Shown here: positions 26,740 through 33,325 of the stretch, piece by piece
Position numbering within the stretch: position 1 is the first letter of the stretch
Layout of the letters: every line of letters starts with the position of its first letter
Source: an uncultured Christensenellaceae bacterium
GTDB taxonomy: Bacteria; Bacillota; Clostridia; Christensenellales; Borkfalkiaceae
Direction of reading: 5' to 3'
Length of the DNA stretch: 64,000 nt
NCBI GenBank assembly: GCA_910589015.1
Contig: CAJUSA010000011.1
Coordinates: forward strand, 25,301-89,300
The notes under the pieces: generated by a model
Told to the model about the DNA's origin: nothing
The model's database searches: none
Seen by the model: only the letters and a program-made list of their open reading frames with translations
Position numbers and translations under genes: made by a program

Positions 26740-26879
26740 TAAAAAATGATAAAATTGATGTCAACAAAAATAGCAAAAAAGCACAATATATCGTATACGA
26801 TTATTATAAAAAATACAGAATGTAGCGGTCAAAGCATTGCAATTTGACACTTCGTATACACTTATTATGCAAGAGGTCG
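26719..26879. repeat. Inverted copy of the att core inside element B's left end
   Basis: CGACCTCTTGCAT at 26719-26731 (tRNA sequence) recurs as its exact reverse complement at 26867-26879, 135 bp away, in DNA that is otherwise unrelated to the tRNA. Related CGTATAC...TTATTAT direct repeats lie between. These may be integrase or excisionase sites. Confidence 0.6.
26843..26852 (+). repeat. Left element B arm-type repeat
   Basis: TTTGACACTT, also present twice at the right end of element B (49190-49199 and 49202-49211) in the same orientation. Candidate arm site for B's integrase. A short motif, so chance is not excluded. Confidence 0.45.
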
Positions 26880-26943
26880 AAAAAGTTATACATAAAAAAA
26901 AATCCGCGAAACTCTTGACAAAGATCCGCGGGCAGTTCATTAC

Positions 26944-27264
26944 TTAATCTTTAATATGGCTTTCTAAATTTCGACGAGCGTAGATCACGCGCGATATCTC
27001 AATGCATTTTTTATCTTCATCCACCCAATAAAACAGCATAAAATTATCTACAAAAGCTTTTCGATACTCGCGTTTTAACGGTTTCAACGGCATATATACG
27101 GGGTTCGAGTAAGGAAATTGCGTACAATTTTCTGCCATTTTGATTATTCGCACAATCAAATTTTCCGCTGCCGAGGGGTTTTTCAATTCATCATTTATGT
27201 ACAAGGCAATTTCTTTCAAATCACCCTTTGCCAACTCACTATAAAAGAGGTTATAATTTCCCAT
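26944..27264 (-). CDS. ParE/RelE-family toxin
   Basis: A 106-residue protein with the RelE/ParE layout: YSELAKGDLKEIALYINDE, AENLIVRIIK, then the strand-rich C-terminal half ending VIYARRNLE. Family members block gyrase or cut ribosome-bound mRNA. It overlaps the antitoxin stop by 14 bp and is co-transcribed with it. It lies at the left edge of element B, a common place for a stabilising toxin-antitoxin pair. Confidence 0.88.
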   Translation of the reverse strand: MGNYNLFYSELAKGDLKEIALYINDELKNPSAAENLIVRIIKMAENCTQFPYSNPVYMPLKPLKREYRKAFVDNFMLFYWVDEDKKCIEISRVIYARRNLESHIKD

Positions 27265-27523
27265 ATAAAACTTTTTTGACCTCGCTCATAACCTCTTCCG
27301 AAGTATAACGCTTAGCTGTATCCTCGGCCCGCTCGGATTCGGCAAGTTTCGTATATATTTCGCTTTCCAGCTGCAACGCCTCATATGCCTCCATACTTAA
27401 AACGACCATATCTCCGAACCCATTTTTCGTAAGGAATACGGGTTTCTGTGTTTCATGAACTGTTCTTGAAATATCAGCAAAATTATTTCGAAGATCGGAA
27501 ACAGGTCTGATCATATTTTGCAT
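27251..27523 (-). CDS. Phd/YefM-family antitoxin
   Basis: A 90-residue protein starting MQNMIRPVSDLRNNFADISR, with VFLTKNGFGDMVVLSMEAYE, the hallmark of Phd/YefM antitoxins; the C-terminal helix (EVMSEVKKVLYGKL) would wrap the toxin. AGGAGG precedes the ATG. The palindrome TTTTAGC-N8-GCTAAAA over the promoter is the likely autoregulatory operator. Confidence 0.92.
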   Translation of the reverse strand: MQNMIRPVSDLRNNFADISRTVHETQKPVFLTKNGFGDMVVLSMEAYEALQLESEIYTKLAESERAEDTAKRYTSEEVMSEVKKVLYGKL

Positions 27524-27541
27524 AAGTTACCTCCTAAAATA

Positions 27542-27580
27542 TTGTAGCGCAATTTTAGCACAATTATGCTAAAATGTCAA
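27542..27580. promoter_or_regulatory. Divergent promoters with shared palindromic operator
   Basis: Minus strand: TTGACA (27575-27580) and TAAAAT (27552-27557), 17-bp spacing, driving the toxin-antitoxin genes. Plus strand: TTGTAG (27542-27547) and TATGCT (27565-27570), 17-bp spacing, driving the structured RNA region. The palindrome TTTTAGC/GCTAAAA (27553-27574) covers both -10 regions, so the antitoxin could regulate both directions. Confidence 0.75.
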
Positions 27581-28080
27581 TAGTCTTGCAGATAAATATT
27601 GCAAAGATTTTTTTGAAAAATTCGGCAACTCATCTGGGCGGGATCCCTGTCATGATTTTTGAGCGGCGTATATCGTGCTGTACATCCGCGACGCGGGCCG
27701 CCGCGGGAACACGCCGGGGCAAACTTCTCTGCCCTCTTAATTATCAGGACGTAAGAGCCTATACGGGTGCCGAGAATGGACGCGCGGCGTCATAATGTAT
27801 CCGCATTATTAGCGAACGACGAGCGCCATACCCTGTTTAATTTTCAATTCTTTGAATGAAAATTAAACAGGGTATGGCGCAGCGTGCTAATCATGCGGAC
27901 CTTGGCGACCGTAAAAGTATGTGGTTCAGATTGTGGCGGGCACCGTACCGCATAATCTATTCTCGAAAATTCGCTGTTGTTTAGCGAATTTTCGAGCGGG
28001 ACCGTATAGAATCGGGAAAACGGGCGCGCCGGGGCGCGCGACCGCAGCTCGCCGTTGAAGTCACGAGCTGCGGTTCTTTA
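27577..28080 (+). ncRNA. Candidate large structured non-coding RNA (about 500 nt)
   Basis: No credible gene is present, yet almost the whole region pairs with itself in nested order: 27664-27669/27711-27716 enclosing 27686-27690/27702-27706; 27717-27721/27730-27734; an outer helix 27759-27765/28003-28009; next to it 27766-27771/27939-27944; inside that 27801-27813/27886-27898 (one mismatch) capped by a perfect 24-bp stem 27823-27846/27857-27880; a perfect 14-bp hairpin 27962-27975/27983-27996; 28025-28029/28034-28038; and a terminator-like 11-bp hairpin 28041-28074. A plus-strand promoter lies just upstream. It recalls the ornate large RNAs of Gram-positive phages (ROOL, GOLLD), but I cannot confirm a match. 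A DNA role (origin or packaging hairpins) is the main alternative. Confidence 0.65.
28041..28080 (+). terminator. Terminator-like hairpin ending the structured RNA
   Basis: ACCGCAGCTCG pairs with CGAGCTGCGGT over a 12-nt loop, followed by TCTTTATAT. The U tract is interrupted, so strength is uncertain. Confidence 0.55.
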
Positions 28081-28108
28081 TATAAGTCTTATTATAAATT
28101 CTTATAGT

Positions 28109-28176
28109 GGCTACTTTTGACAGCAAAAAACCCATTTCAGCGGCTACTTTTGATATGGTATCGGCTACTTTTGACA
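28109..28176 (+). repeat. Three iteron-like direct repeats
   Basis: GGCTACTTTTGAYA occurs at 28109-28122, 28142-28155 and 28163-28176 (start-to-start 33 and 21 bp, close to whole helical turns). They lie between the structured region and the replication-type gene, where Rep-binding iterons of an origin would be. Multiple terminal repeats of an IS21-type insertion sequence look similar, but no transposase is near. Confidence 0.6.
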
Positions 28177-28213
28177 CGTTCCAAATATATCATATTTAGC
28201 CATTACGACGCAA

Positions 28214-28245
28214 AGAAAAGGACCTCCCTGCACCGGGAAGTCCTT
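28214..28245 (-). terminator. Terminator of the replication-type gene
   Basis: Minus strand hairpin AAGGAC-TTCCC...GGGA-GTCCTT with a 6-nt loop, followed by TTTTCTTTG, about 90 bp after the stop at 28337. Confidence 0.65.
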
Positions 28246-28336
28246 CGTCAGAATCTTTGAACGCTTATAAGCGCGGTCGCGCCGCGCTATCTACATTTCA
28301 TATTCAATTCGCCTACGGGGTTACATAAATGATTGC

Positions 28337-29437
28337 TCATGGTCGTCGTCGCCCCCCTTTGGGGTAGCAACCACACAAGCGTCCGTTTGGCAGAAACCCT
28401 GTATCGGAACACTGCGTGCAGGTATAACGCGGTTTAAGATCTTCCTCGGTCATTTGCAGCGCGGCAAGACGTTCCGCACGCACCATTTTAGCGTGTTCAA
28501 GCCGCTCGATAAGACCGTCAAGCACGGCAGGATGAAACACCCTCGCCTTTTCTACCTGCACCTCTAATGCCCTTTTTTCGGCATCTGCAAGGCGATACTG
28601 CGCGTCCGATTCCGCTCTTTCCTTCATGGATTGCGCGCGATCCTCAGCCCGGCGACGGTTCTCTGAATGATAAAGCTCAAACGCAGCGCGTTCGTCCAAT
28701 TCCTTCGCCGCCGCGATTGCCTTTTTCTTCGCCGCCATAACAGCTTTCTTTTTGTTCCGCAAAAAATTATCGTTTACGGTAAAATTCGTTTTACCCTTTG
28801 GTCCTAATTGCTTTGTATAATTGATCAAGCCTATTTTCTTTAATTTTTTTACCGACTCCTGCGCCGTACGGGTTGCACAATCCAAAGCTCTGGCAATATC
28901 ATTTCTTGATATATGACGAATTCCTTCCTCGTCTTTCGGAAACGAAACAAGGTAAAAAAGCACTTCAATTTCTCTGTTTGTCAAATACTCCCCATCAAAC
29001 TCGGCATAATAAATCCAATTCTCGATCCGCAAAAAGGAAATTTTCGCATCTTCCGAATTCTTCCCATTCTTCTTCGCCTTCTGTGCTGCATCGTCTTTTA
29101 ATTTTTTCCAGACGTCATCGGTTAATTTGTAATTATGTACTCCGCCGTCACGTTCGATGAGCTGCGCCTCTATTGCCGCCCGAACCGCTCGTCCTACCGA
29201 AACGGTTGAAAAACGGTAACGCTTAAATAACTTACTGTATGTAAACTCCGTTGCGGTTTCTTCCGAAGAAAAGGTAAACGTTGCTGCAAGCGCTTTCAGC
29301 TCAGAACCATTGAGTTTGCGATCTTTGCCGTCCACATTGATTCTGATCTTACGAAAAGCATGCGGAATCCGCAGGCATTTTTCCTGCGAATCCTTCGGTT
29401 TTGCAATATTCATTTTGACCTTCGATGCGTTTACCAT
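28337..29437 (-). CDS. Winged-helix replication-type protein with C-terminal zinc motif
   Basis: A 366-residue protein. Two winged-helix-like regions are visible (about residues 60-110 and 160-215, the second with ISRNDIARALDCATRTAQES), followed by a long charged helix rich in Ala, Arg and Glu (230-325) and a C-terminal CTQCSDTGFLPNGRLCGC motif resembling the zinc ribbon of DnaC/IstB-type loaders. Together with the iterons just downstream, this is the best candidate for element B's replication initiator; no HUH rolling-circle motif is seen. AAGGTGATGA precedes the ATG. Confidence 0.6.
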   Translation of the reverse strand: MVNASKVKMNIAKPKDSQEKCLRIPHAFRKIRINVDGKDRKLNGSELKALAATFTFSSEETATEFTYSKLFKRYRFSTVSVGRAVRAAIEAQLIERDGGVHNYKLTDDVWKKLKDDAAQKAKKNGKNSEDAKISFLRIENWIYYAEFDGEYLTNREIEVLFYLVSFPKDEEGIRHISRNDIARALDCATRTAQESVKKLKKIGLINYTKQLGPKGKTNFTVNDNFLRNKKKAVMAAKKKAIAAAKELDERAAFELYHSENRRRAEDRAQSMKERAESDAQYRLADAEKRALEVQVEKARVFHPAVLDGLIERLEHAKMVRAERLAALQMTEEDLKPRYTCTQCSDTGFLPNGRLCGCYPKGGRRRP

Positions 29438-29461
29438 TTCATCACCTTGTTTTTAGTGTTG

Positions 29462-31447
29462 TTACGCCGATGCAATTGCCCGATCGAGTTCTTCAACCGT
29501 GCGCAGAGGTCGTTTATATGCCATTTCGGCACAGTTCGCCCGAACCAACGCCGTTGCCACGGGCGGACAGACACTATTACCGATACGCGCAATTTGCTTT
29601 GCCTCGCTGTATTTCTTGCCGATATGCCGCTCAATATCGATGATATAATCGAGCGGGAAACCTTGCGCAAGCATAAGCTCGCGCGCCTTCAACATGCGCA
29701 TTCCGACGTCTGATATAAAGTAAGGAACATTATTTATTTCAAGGATCAGAATCTCGTCGTCCGCAATCGTATAGCCTGCATGATCGTTCAGCAATTTCCG
29801 CACTTTCGACCAATTTCCGAGATCCTGCACACCTTCGATCTTTTGCAAATAAGTCGTCACCTGCACTTCATGCCCGGCGTGCGCCGTTACCGTCGGAAAC
29901 GGTTCGGTCATGGGCTTACAGTCCATATTGTTGCGCAAAATACATAAGTGACTTTCTGTCAGATAATGGCGCGGTGTTGCCGTTATCGTCGGCAAAGGTC
30001 CGTCGGCACGGCTCGCGTGGTCCGCCCCGCCGTAATAATGAACGATATTTGCCGCCACGACATGGCTATGATTTGTGCCTGTAACGGTCGGCGCAGGCTC
30101 GTCGACATGACTACCCCGCCCGTCCTTTCCGTCGCCGTAACGACTCGACAGATGCACCACAACAGCCGCATTATGGTCGACCGCCGTCACAGAAGGTAAA
30201 GGCTCGGTTATGTCTGCCCCCTTCTGTTTTTCACCGCTGAAATACTTAGATAAATAACAAGCATTCAGCGCGTATCGCGGCGATCCGTCGATCGTCATGA
30301 TCGGTTCGTCAGTTTTTTGCCCTCGAACTTCGCCCTCGCCGCGTTCGGAATGATACTGAATGAGCGAAGGGGTGCAAAGAAAATTCCTGTTACCCGTCGT
30401 GATCGTCGGCAACGGATCTCGTGTATCGCGGCAAGCATTATTTGTGTTATTGCTCATAATGTAAGGCTGAACCTTAGGCTCTACCACATAATGCTTGTTT
30501 ACCGCCGTGTGCGTCGACAACGGTTTATTTATATCCTGCGGCGCGTTCTCAAAGTTCATCTGCATAATGAACGGACGCGGATTCTTTATAACGAACTTGT
30601 CAAGCCCGCGGGCGATCCGCCGCTGCGTATTGACCGCCAGATCCTTTTTGCGTCCGAAGATAGAAGAGCAAGGCAAGGTCCAATCAATGCACTCTGCGGC
30701 GGTTCTGTACGGCTTTAACGCCTTCCCCTTGCCGTGCGTCGGCGCGGGAAAGACAATCGGTCGTCCGTCGTTGCGGGCAATCAGATAAAACCGCTTACGG
30801 ATCGTCGGCGCGCCGTAGTCGCATGCTTTCAGCTCTTTGAACTCTACCGCATAGCCTAACCCGCATAACAAACGTTTCGCGTCCGCGTCGTTGGGATCGA
30901 GGTGCAGAAACTCGCAAGCCTCTGAAAATGCAGGGTGCACCTTCTCTATGCCCGTTGTGAGCATTGCCACAAAGCCCTTGAAGGTTTCCCCTTCCCGCGT
31001 TGGATCGGGGCGCATAGCGCCGTTTATCTCTTTAAGCGGTCCCCACGTCTGTATTTCGGGAACGTTTTCCATGAAAATCACGCGCGGCGCAGAGCTGCTC
31101 ATAGCCCATTTCAGAATGACCCAAGAAAGACCGCGGATCTTCTTCTCAACTGGTTTACCGCCTTTGGCGCGGGAAAAATGTTTGCAGTCTGGCGAGAACC
31201 ACGCGATACCGACAGGACGACCGCCGGTTACCTTTTCAGGATCGATCGCAAAAACGTCCTCTTGATAGTGTTGCGTGAATGGGTGATTGACCTTGTGCAT
31301 CGCAATCGCGTCAGGATCGTGATTGACGGCTATATCGACAGGGCGCCCCGTTGCAAGCTCGATGCCGACGCTCGCGCCGCCACCGCCCGCAAAATTATCG
31401 ACGATCATCTCGCGGAATAAATTATCTCGATATTTACGCATAGTCAT
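29462..31447 (-). CDS. C5-cytosine DNA methyltransferase with seven repeated modules
   Basis: A 661-residue enzyme. Catalytic motifs are in order: I (VDNFAGGGGASVGIE), IV with the catalytic Cys (FSPDCKHFSRAKGG), VI (MENVPEI), VIII (YGAPTIRKRFYLIARN) and X (RIGNSVCPPVATALVRAN). Between VIII and X lies an unusually long region with seven copies of a unit like EPLPTVTA....H.VV (KPLSTHT, DPLPTIT, EPIMTID, EPLPSVT, EPAPTVT, GPLPTIT, EPFPTVT), spaced 35-45 residues. These probably form the target-recognition region. The ATG at 31447 overlaps the upstream stop as ATGA. No restriction enzyme gene is adjacent, so it is an orphan, probably protective, methylase. Confidence 0.9.
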   Translation of the reverse strand: MTMRKYRDNLFREMIVDNFAGGGGASVGIELATGRPVDIAVNHDPDAIAMHKVNHPFTQHYQEDVFAIDPEKVTGGRPVGIAWFSPDCKHFSRAKGGKPVEKKIRGLSWVILKWAMSSSAPRVIFMENVPEIQTWGPLKEINGAMRPDPTREGETFKGFVAMLTTGIEKVHPAFSEACEFLHLDPNDADAKRLLCGLGYAVEFKELKACDYGAPTIRKRFYLIARNDGRPIVFPAPTHGKGKALKPYRTAAECIDWTLPCSSIFGRKKDLAVNTQRRIARGLDKFVIKNPRPFIMQMNFENAPQDINKPLSTHTAVNKHYVVEPKVQPYIMSNNTNNACRDTRDPLPTITTGNRNFLCTPSLIQYHSERGEGEVRGQKTDEPIMTIDGSPRYALNACYLSKYFSGEKQKGADITEPLPSVTAVDHNAAVVVHLSSRYGDGKDGRGSHVDEPAPTVTGTNHSHVVAANIVHYYGGADHASRADGPLPTITATPRHYLTESHLCILRNNMDCKPMTEPFPTVTAHAGHEVQVTTYLQKIEGVQDLGNWSKVRKLLNDHAGYTIADDEILILEINNVPYFISDVGMRMLKARELMLAQGFPLDYIIDIERHIGKKYSEAKQIARIGNSVCPPVATALVRANCAEMAYKRPLRTVEELDRAIASA

Positions 31448-31788
31448 TCCCCGCACCCGAACGCAAGGACCGCGCCTTCCTGCGCCGCAAAGCGCGTTGC
31501 CAGATCCAACAGAAACGTTGAAAGCCACTCGAACGCCTCTTTCATGCAATCTTCGCCGCGAAACTCGCGTTGTTTTCCCGGCAGCATAACCCCGATGCCG
31601 TTCACCCGCAAAAAGTTTGGATCGACCTCTACCGTCTTCGACCATACGCGAAAATCAACGTGCATTTCCACCGTCTGCAAGAGCGGAACGGAAATTTGCG
31701 TGCAGAAATACATTCCGTTAAACTCGAACCGTTTGCAAGCGCCGTCGAATTTCCTTTGCAGCCTTTTCGCAAACACCTCTTTTTCCAC
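31444..31788 (-). CDS. Small protein co-transcribed with the methyltransferase
   Basis: A 114-residue protein of unknown family with a GTG start preceded by AAGGAGGTAGTCAA. It is the first gene behind the operator-controlled promoter at 31892-31920 and is translationally coupled to the methyltransferase. No motif recognised. Confidence 0.65.
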   Translation of the reverse strand: MEKEVFAKRLQRKFDGACKRFEFNGMYFCTQISVPLLQTVEMHVDFRVWSKTVEVDPNFLRVNGIGVMLPGKQREFRGEDCMKEAFEWLSTFLLDLATRFAAQEGAVLAFGCGE

Positions 31789-31806
31789 TTGACTACCTCC
31801 TTTTTT

Positions 31807-31836
31807 TTGACAAACACAACCGATTTGTGGTAAAAT
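31807..31836 (+). promoter_or_regulatory. Plus-strand promoter before the XRE regulator
   Basis: TTGACA (31807-31812) and TAAAAT (31831-31836) with an 18-bp spacer, reading towards the regulator at 31940 across the two operators. Confidence 0.55.
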
Positions 31837-31865
31837 GAAAATTAAATAATTTTATCACCGAAATA

Positions 31866-31920
31866 CACTACCAAATGGTTATGTTTTTAATATATTAACA
31901 CCACCAAATGGTTATGTCAA
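31866..31920 (-). promoter_or_regulatory. Promoter of the methyltransferase operon with two operators
   Basis: Minus strand TTGACA (31915-31920) and TAATAT (31892-31897), 17-bp spacer. Two 19-bp copies, CACTACCAAATGGTTATGT at 31866-31884 and CACCACCAAATGGTTATGT at 31899-31917, lie 33 bp apart; one fills the spacer, the other lies just past the -10 box. A repressor on both sites would close this promoter. The neighbouring XRE protein is the obvious candidate. Confidence 0.75.
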
Positions 31921-31939
31921 GTGTTTTGGAGGAATTTTT

Positions 31940-32137
31940 TTGAAAAATCGAATTTCCGAATTTCGCAAAAAAGCGGGGATTACTCAACCCGAACTTGCTC
32001 ACCTATGTGGACTTGCAAGCTATATTGTAATTCAGCGTTACGAAAAAGATCAACGCACCCCCCCTGTTGATATCGCAATGCGCCTAGCTCGCGCCTTAAA
32101 TACTACTGTTGAGGAATTATTTATTCTTAGCGAATAG
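31940..32137 (+). CDS. XRE-family regulator 1 of element B
   Basis: A 65-residue single helix-turn-helix protein (ISEFRKKAGITQPELAHLCG, then VIQRYEKDQRTPPVDIAMRL). The start is TTG with GGAGG nine bases upstream. It is divergent from the methyltransferase operon and probably binds the two operators between them. Its last 21 bp overlap the end of a convergent paralogous gene. Confidence 0.85.
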   Translation: MKNRISEFRKKAGITQPELAHLCGLASYIVIQRYEKDQRTPPVDIAMRLARALNTTVEELFILSE

Positions 32138-32320
32138 CTCTTCGACCGTTGAGTTTAATATTTCAGATATTGCGATCGCGACGTCGACCTGCGGCAACCT
32201 TTCGCCGTATTCATATCGTTGATAAACTTGTACCGCAATTCCCACGCGGTCGGCGACCTCTTTTTGCGTCAGGTTCAGCGCCTCGCGCCGTTCTTTCAAT
32301 TTATTTTGATTTTGTTTCAT
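32117..32320 (-). CDS. XRE-family regulator 2 of element B
   Basis: A 67-residue helix-turn-helix protein (LNLTQKEVADRVGIAVQVYQ) clearly paralogous to the convergent gene: both share QRYE....R.P.VD.A and end NSTVEELF or NTTVEELF. Tail-to-tail overlap of 21 bp means that each mRNA is antisense to the other's end. Confidence 0.85.
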   Translation of the reverse strand: MKQNQNKLKERREALNLTQKEVADRVGIAVQVYQRYEYGERLPQVDVAIAISEILNSTVEELFAKNK

Positions 32321-32350
32321 TCGTTTTTCCTCTTTTTTTCAAAAAATCCC

Positions 32351-32468
32351 TTGACTGATCCCGATTTTTCGCATATACTATAAGTGCAGTAGCGATATTG
32401 CACCGAAGAAGTGAGCGGGATAGTCAGGCTGACGGGGCGTAATCCGTGGACCCTCACTTCTTTTTTTT
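32351..32468 (+). ncRNA. Candidate small RNA 1 with its promoter
   Basis: TTGACT (32351-32356) and TATACT (32374-32379), 17-bp spacer; predicted start near 32386. The product would be about 82 nt, closed by GAAGTGAG/CTCACTTC (32408-32415/32453-32460) and followed by eight T. No open frame fits. The promoter block matches those of the two other RNA units. Confidence 0.65.
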
Positions 32469-32490
32469 GCGCTCTTTTTTCAAAAACCTC

Positions 32491-32602
32491 TTGACAATTC
32501 CCAATTTATCGCATATACTATAAGTGCATTTAAGCAGGTGCACAACCATGGAGTGCACCAACCCGCGTCTTGCTTCACCGCCGGCGCGGTTCTTTTTTAT
32601 TT
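32491..32602 (+). ncRNA. Candidate small RNA 2 with its promoter
   Basis: TTGACA (32491-32496) and TATACT (32514-32519), 17-bp spacer. The RNA from about 32526 has a perfect 7-bp hairpin GGTGCAC/GTGCACC (32537-32543/32553-32559) and ends in a GC-rich stem with a TCTTTTTTATTTTTT tail that reaches into the stop codon of the convergent gene at 32597. Confidence 0.65.
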
Positions 32603-33040
32603 TTTGAAATGCTTATGCCATTTTTTCATTTTCTTTTTGTGCTTATTCTTTTTATCCCGCGTATCGCCCTTCAATCCTTTCATGACTTGCCTATATTCTT
32701 TTTGCGTAAGCTCATCGTTCATATCTTCTAAATCACGACTGTATATCGGTAGATGAACGTTTCCCTCTCCCTTCTTAGTAATACCTATGTAAACTCGCTT
32801 TTCCAAAATCGAATCTTCGGTAAGCGAACTATGCTTTGAAGGCGTTAACACAAGCTTATCAATATACATTTTGCCGTCTTTTCCCTTCTTAGTATGTATT
32901 TTAACGACGGCAAGCGCACCGTCATCGCGCTGATCAACAACCGCCACGGGACGCGGTTTGCGAATATCATCGCGTCCGTTAAAAATTCCGTCTGTCGTCT
33001 TGTAAATCTTTTTTACTACTTTCTTTTTTCGTCTGCACAT
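32597..33040 (-). CDS. Basic protein, possible PemK/MazF-like fold (paralog B)
   Basis: A 147-residue, very basic protein. The centre reads KPRPVAVVDQRDDGALAVVK, reminiscent of the SH3-like barrel of PemK/MazF toxins, and the end is Lys/His-rich. It aligns over its middle with the product of 33310-33738 (KKGKDGKMYIDKLVLTPSKH against QTFGKKNMPLKHNPEDGKS). The ATG at 33040 has GAGGAAACAT upstream. It follows a truncated winged-helix gene and faces small RNA 2. Toxin function is only a suggestion. Confidence 0.6.
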   Translation of the reverse strand: MCRRKKKVVKKIYKTTDGIFNGRDDIRKPRPVAVVDQRDDGALAVVKIHTKKGKDGKMYIDKLVLTPSKHSSLTEDSILEKRVYIGITKKGEGNVHLPIYSRDLEDMNDELTQKEYRQVMKGLKGDTRDKKNKHKKKMKKWHKHFKK

Positions 33041-33057
33041 ATGTTTCCTCACTCAAT

Positions 33058-33192
33058 TAAATATAGTTTTCCGCCGCGGCAACCGATGATCCTCGACGAC
33101 ATGAGCTTGCCGACGTTATACCTCACCGTAGAGCGGGCGCAGCCGAGCCGCGCCGCAAGCAAATTGTAAGATACGCGCTTTTCCCCGCCCAC
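33058..33192 (-). pseudogene. Truncated duplicate of the winged-helix gene at 33741
   Basis: About 135 bp nearly identical (a handful of differences) to 33755-33890. The remaining frame still reads through RVSYNLLAARLGCARSTVRY to a stop, but the first 25 or so codons and any clear ribosome binding site are gone. Confidence 0.75.
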
Positions 33193-33219
33193 CGTTTTTC
33201 TTCTTTTTTCAAAAACCTC

Positions 33220-33325
33220 TTGACAATTCCCAATTTATCGCATATACTATAAGCGTAACGGAAACGTTGCATTCGGCAAATAAGCGATGAGGCAGATTTA
33301 TCTGCGTGCTTATTTGCCTTTTTTC
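33220..33325 (+). ncRNA. Candidate small RNA 3 with its promoter
   Basis: TTGACA (33220-33225) and TATACT (33243-33248), 17-bp spacer, promoter block almost identical to that of small RNA 2. The RNA from about 33255 has AACG-AA-CGTT, then an 11-bp stem GGCAAATAAGC/GCTTATTTGCC (33275-33285/33308-33318) with an inner GCAGA/TCTGC hairpin and a T6 tail. Its 3' arm overlaps the stop of the convergent gene at 33310. Confidence 0.68.

Noticed and set aside
27575..28176. Non-autonomous IS21-like element with ends at 27575 and 28176
   Set aside because: The outer 10 bases match (TGTCAATAGT and TGTCAAAAGT), but the left one is the -35 box of the toxin-antitoxin promoter, similarity stops there and no transposase or target duplication was seen.
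32335..33325. Type III toxin-antitoxin system (RNA antitoxin repeats before a toxin)
   Set aside because: The RNAs are on the opposite strand, converge with the protein genes and contain no tandem repeats.
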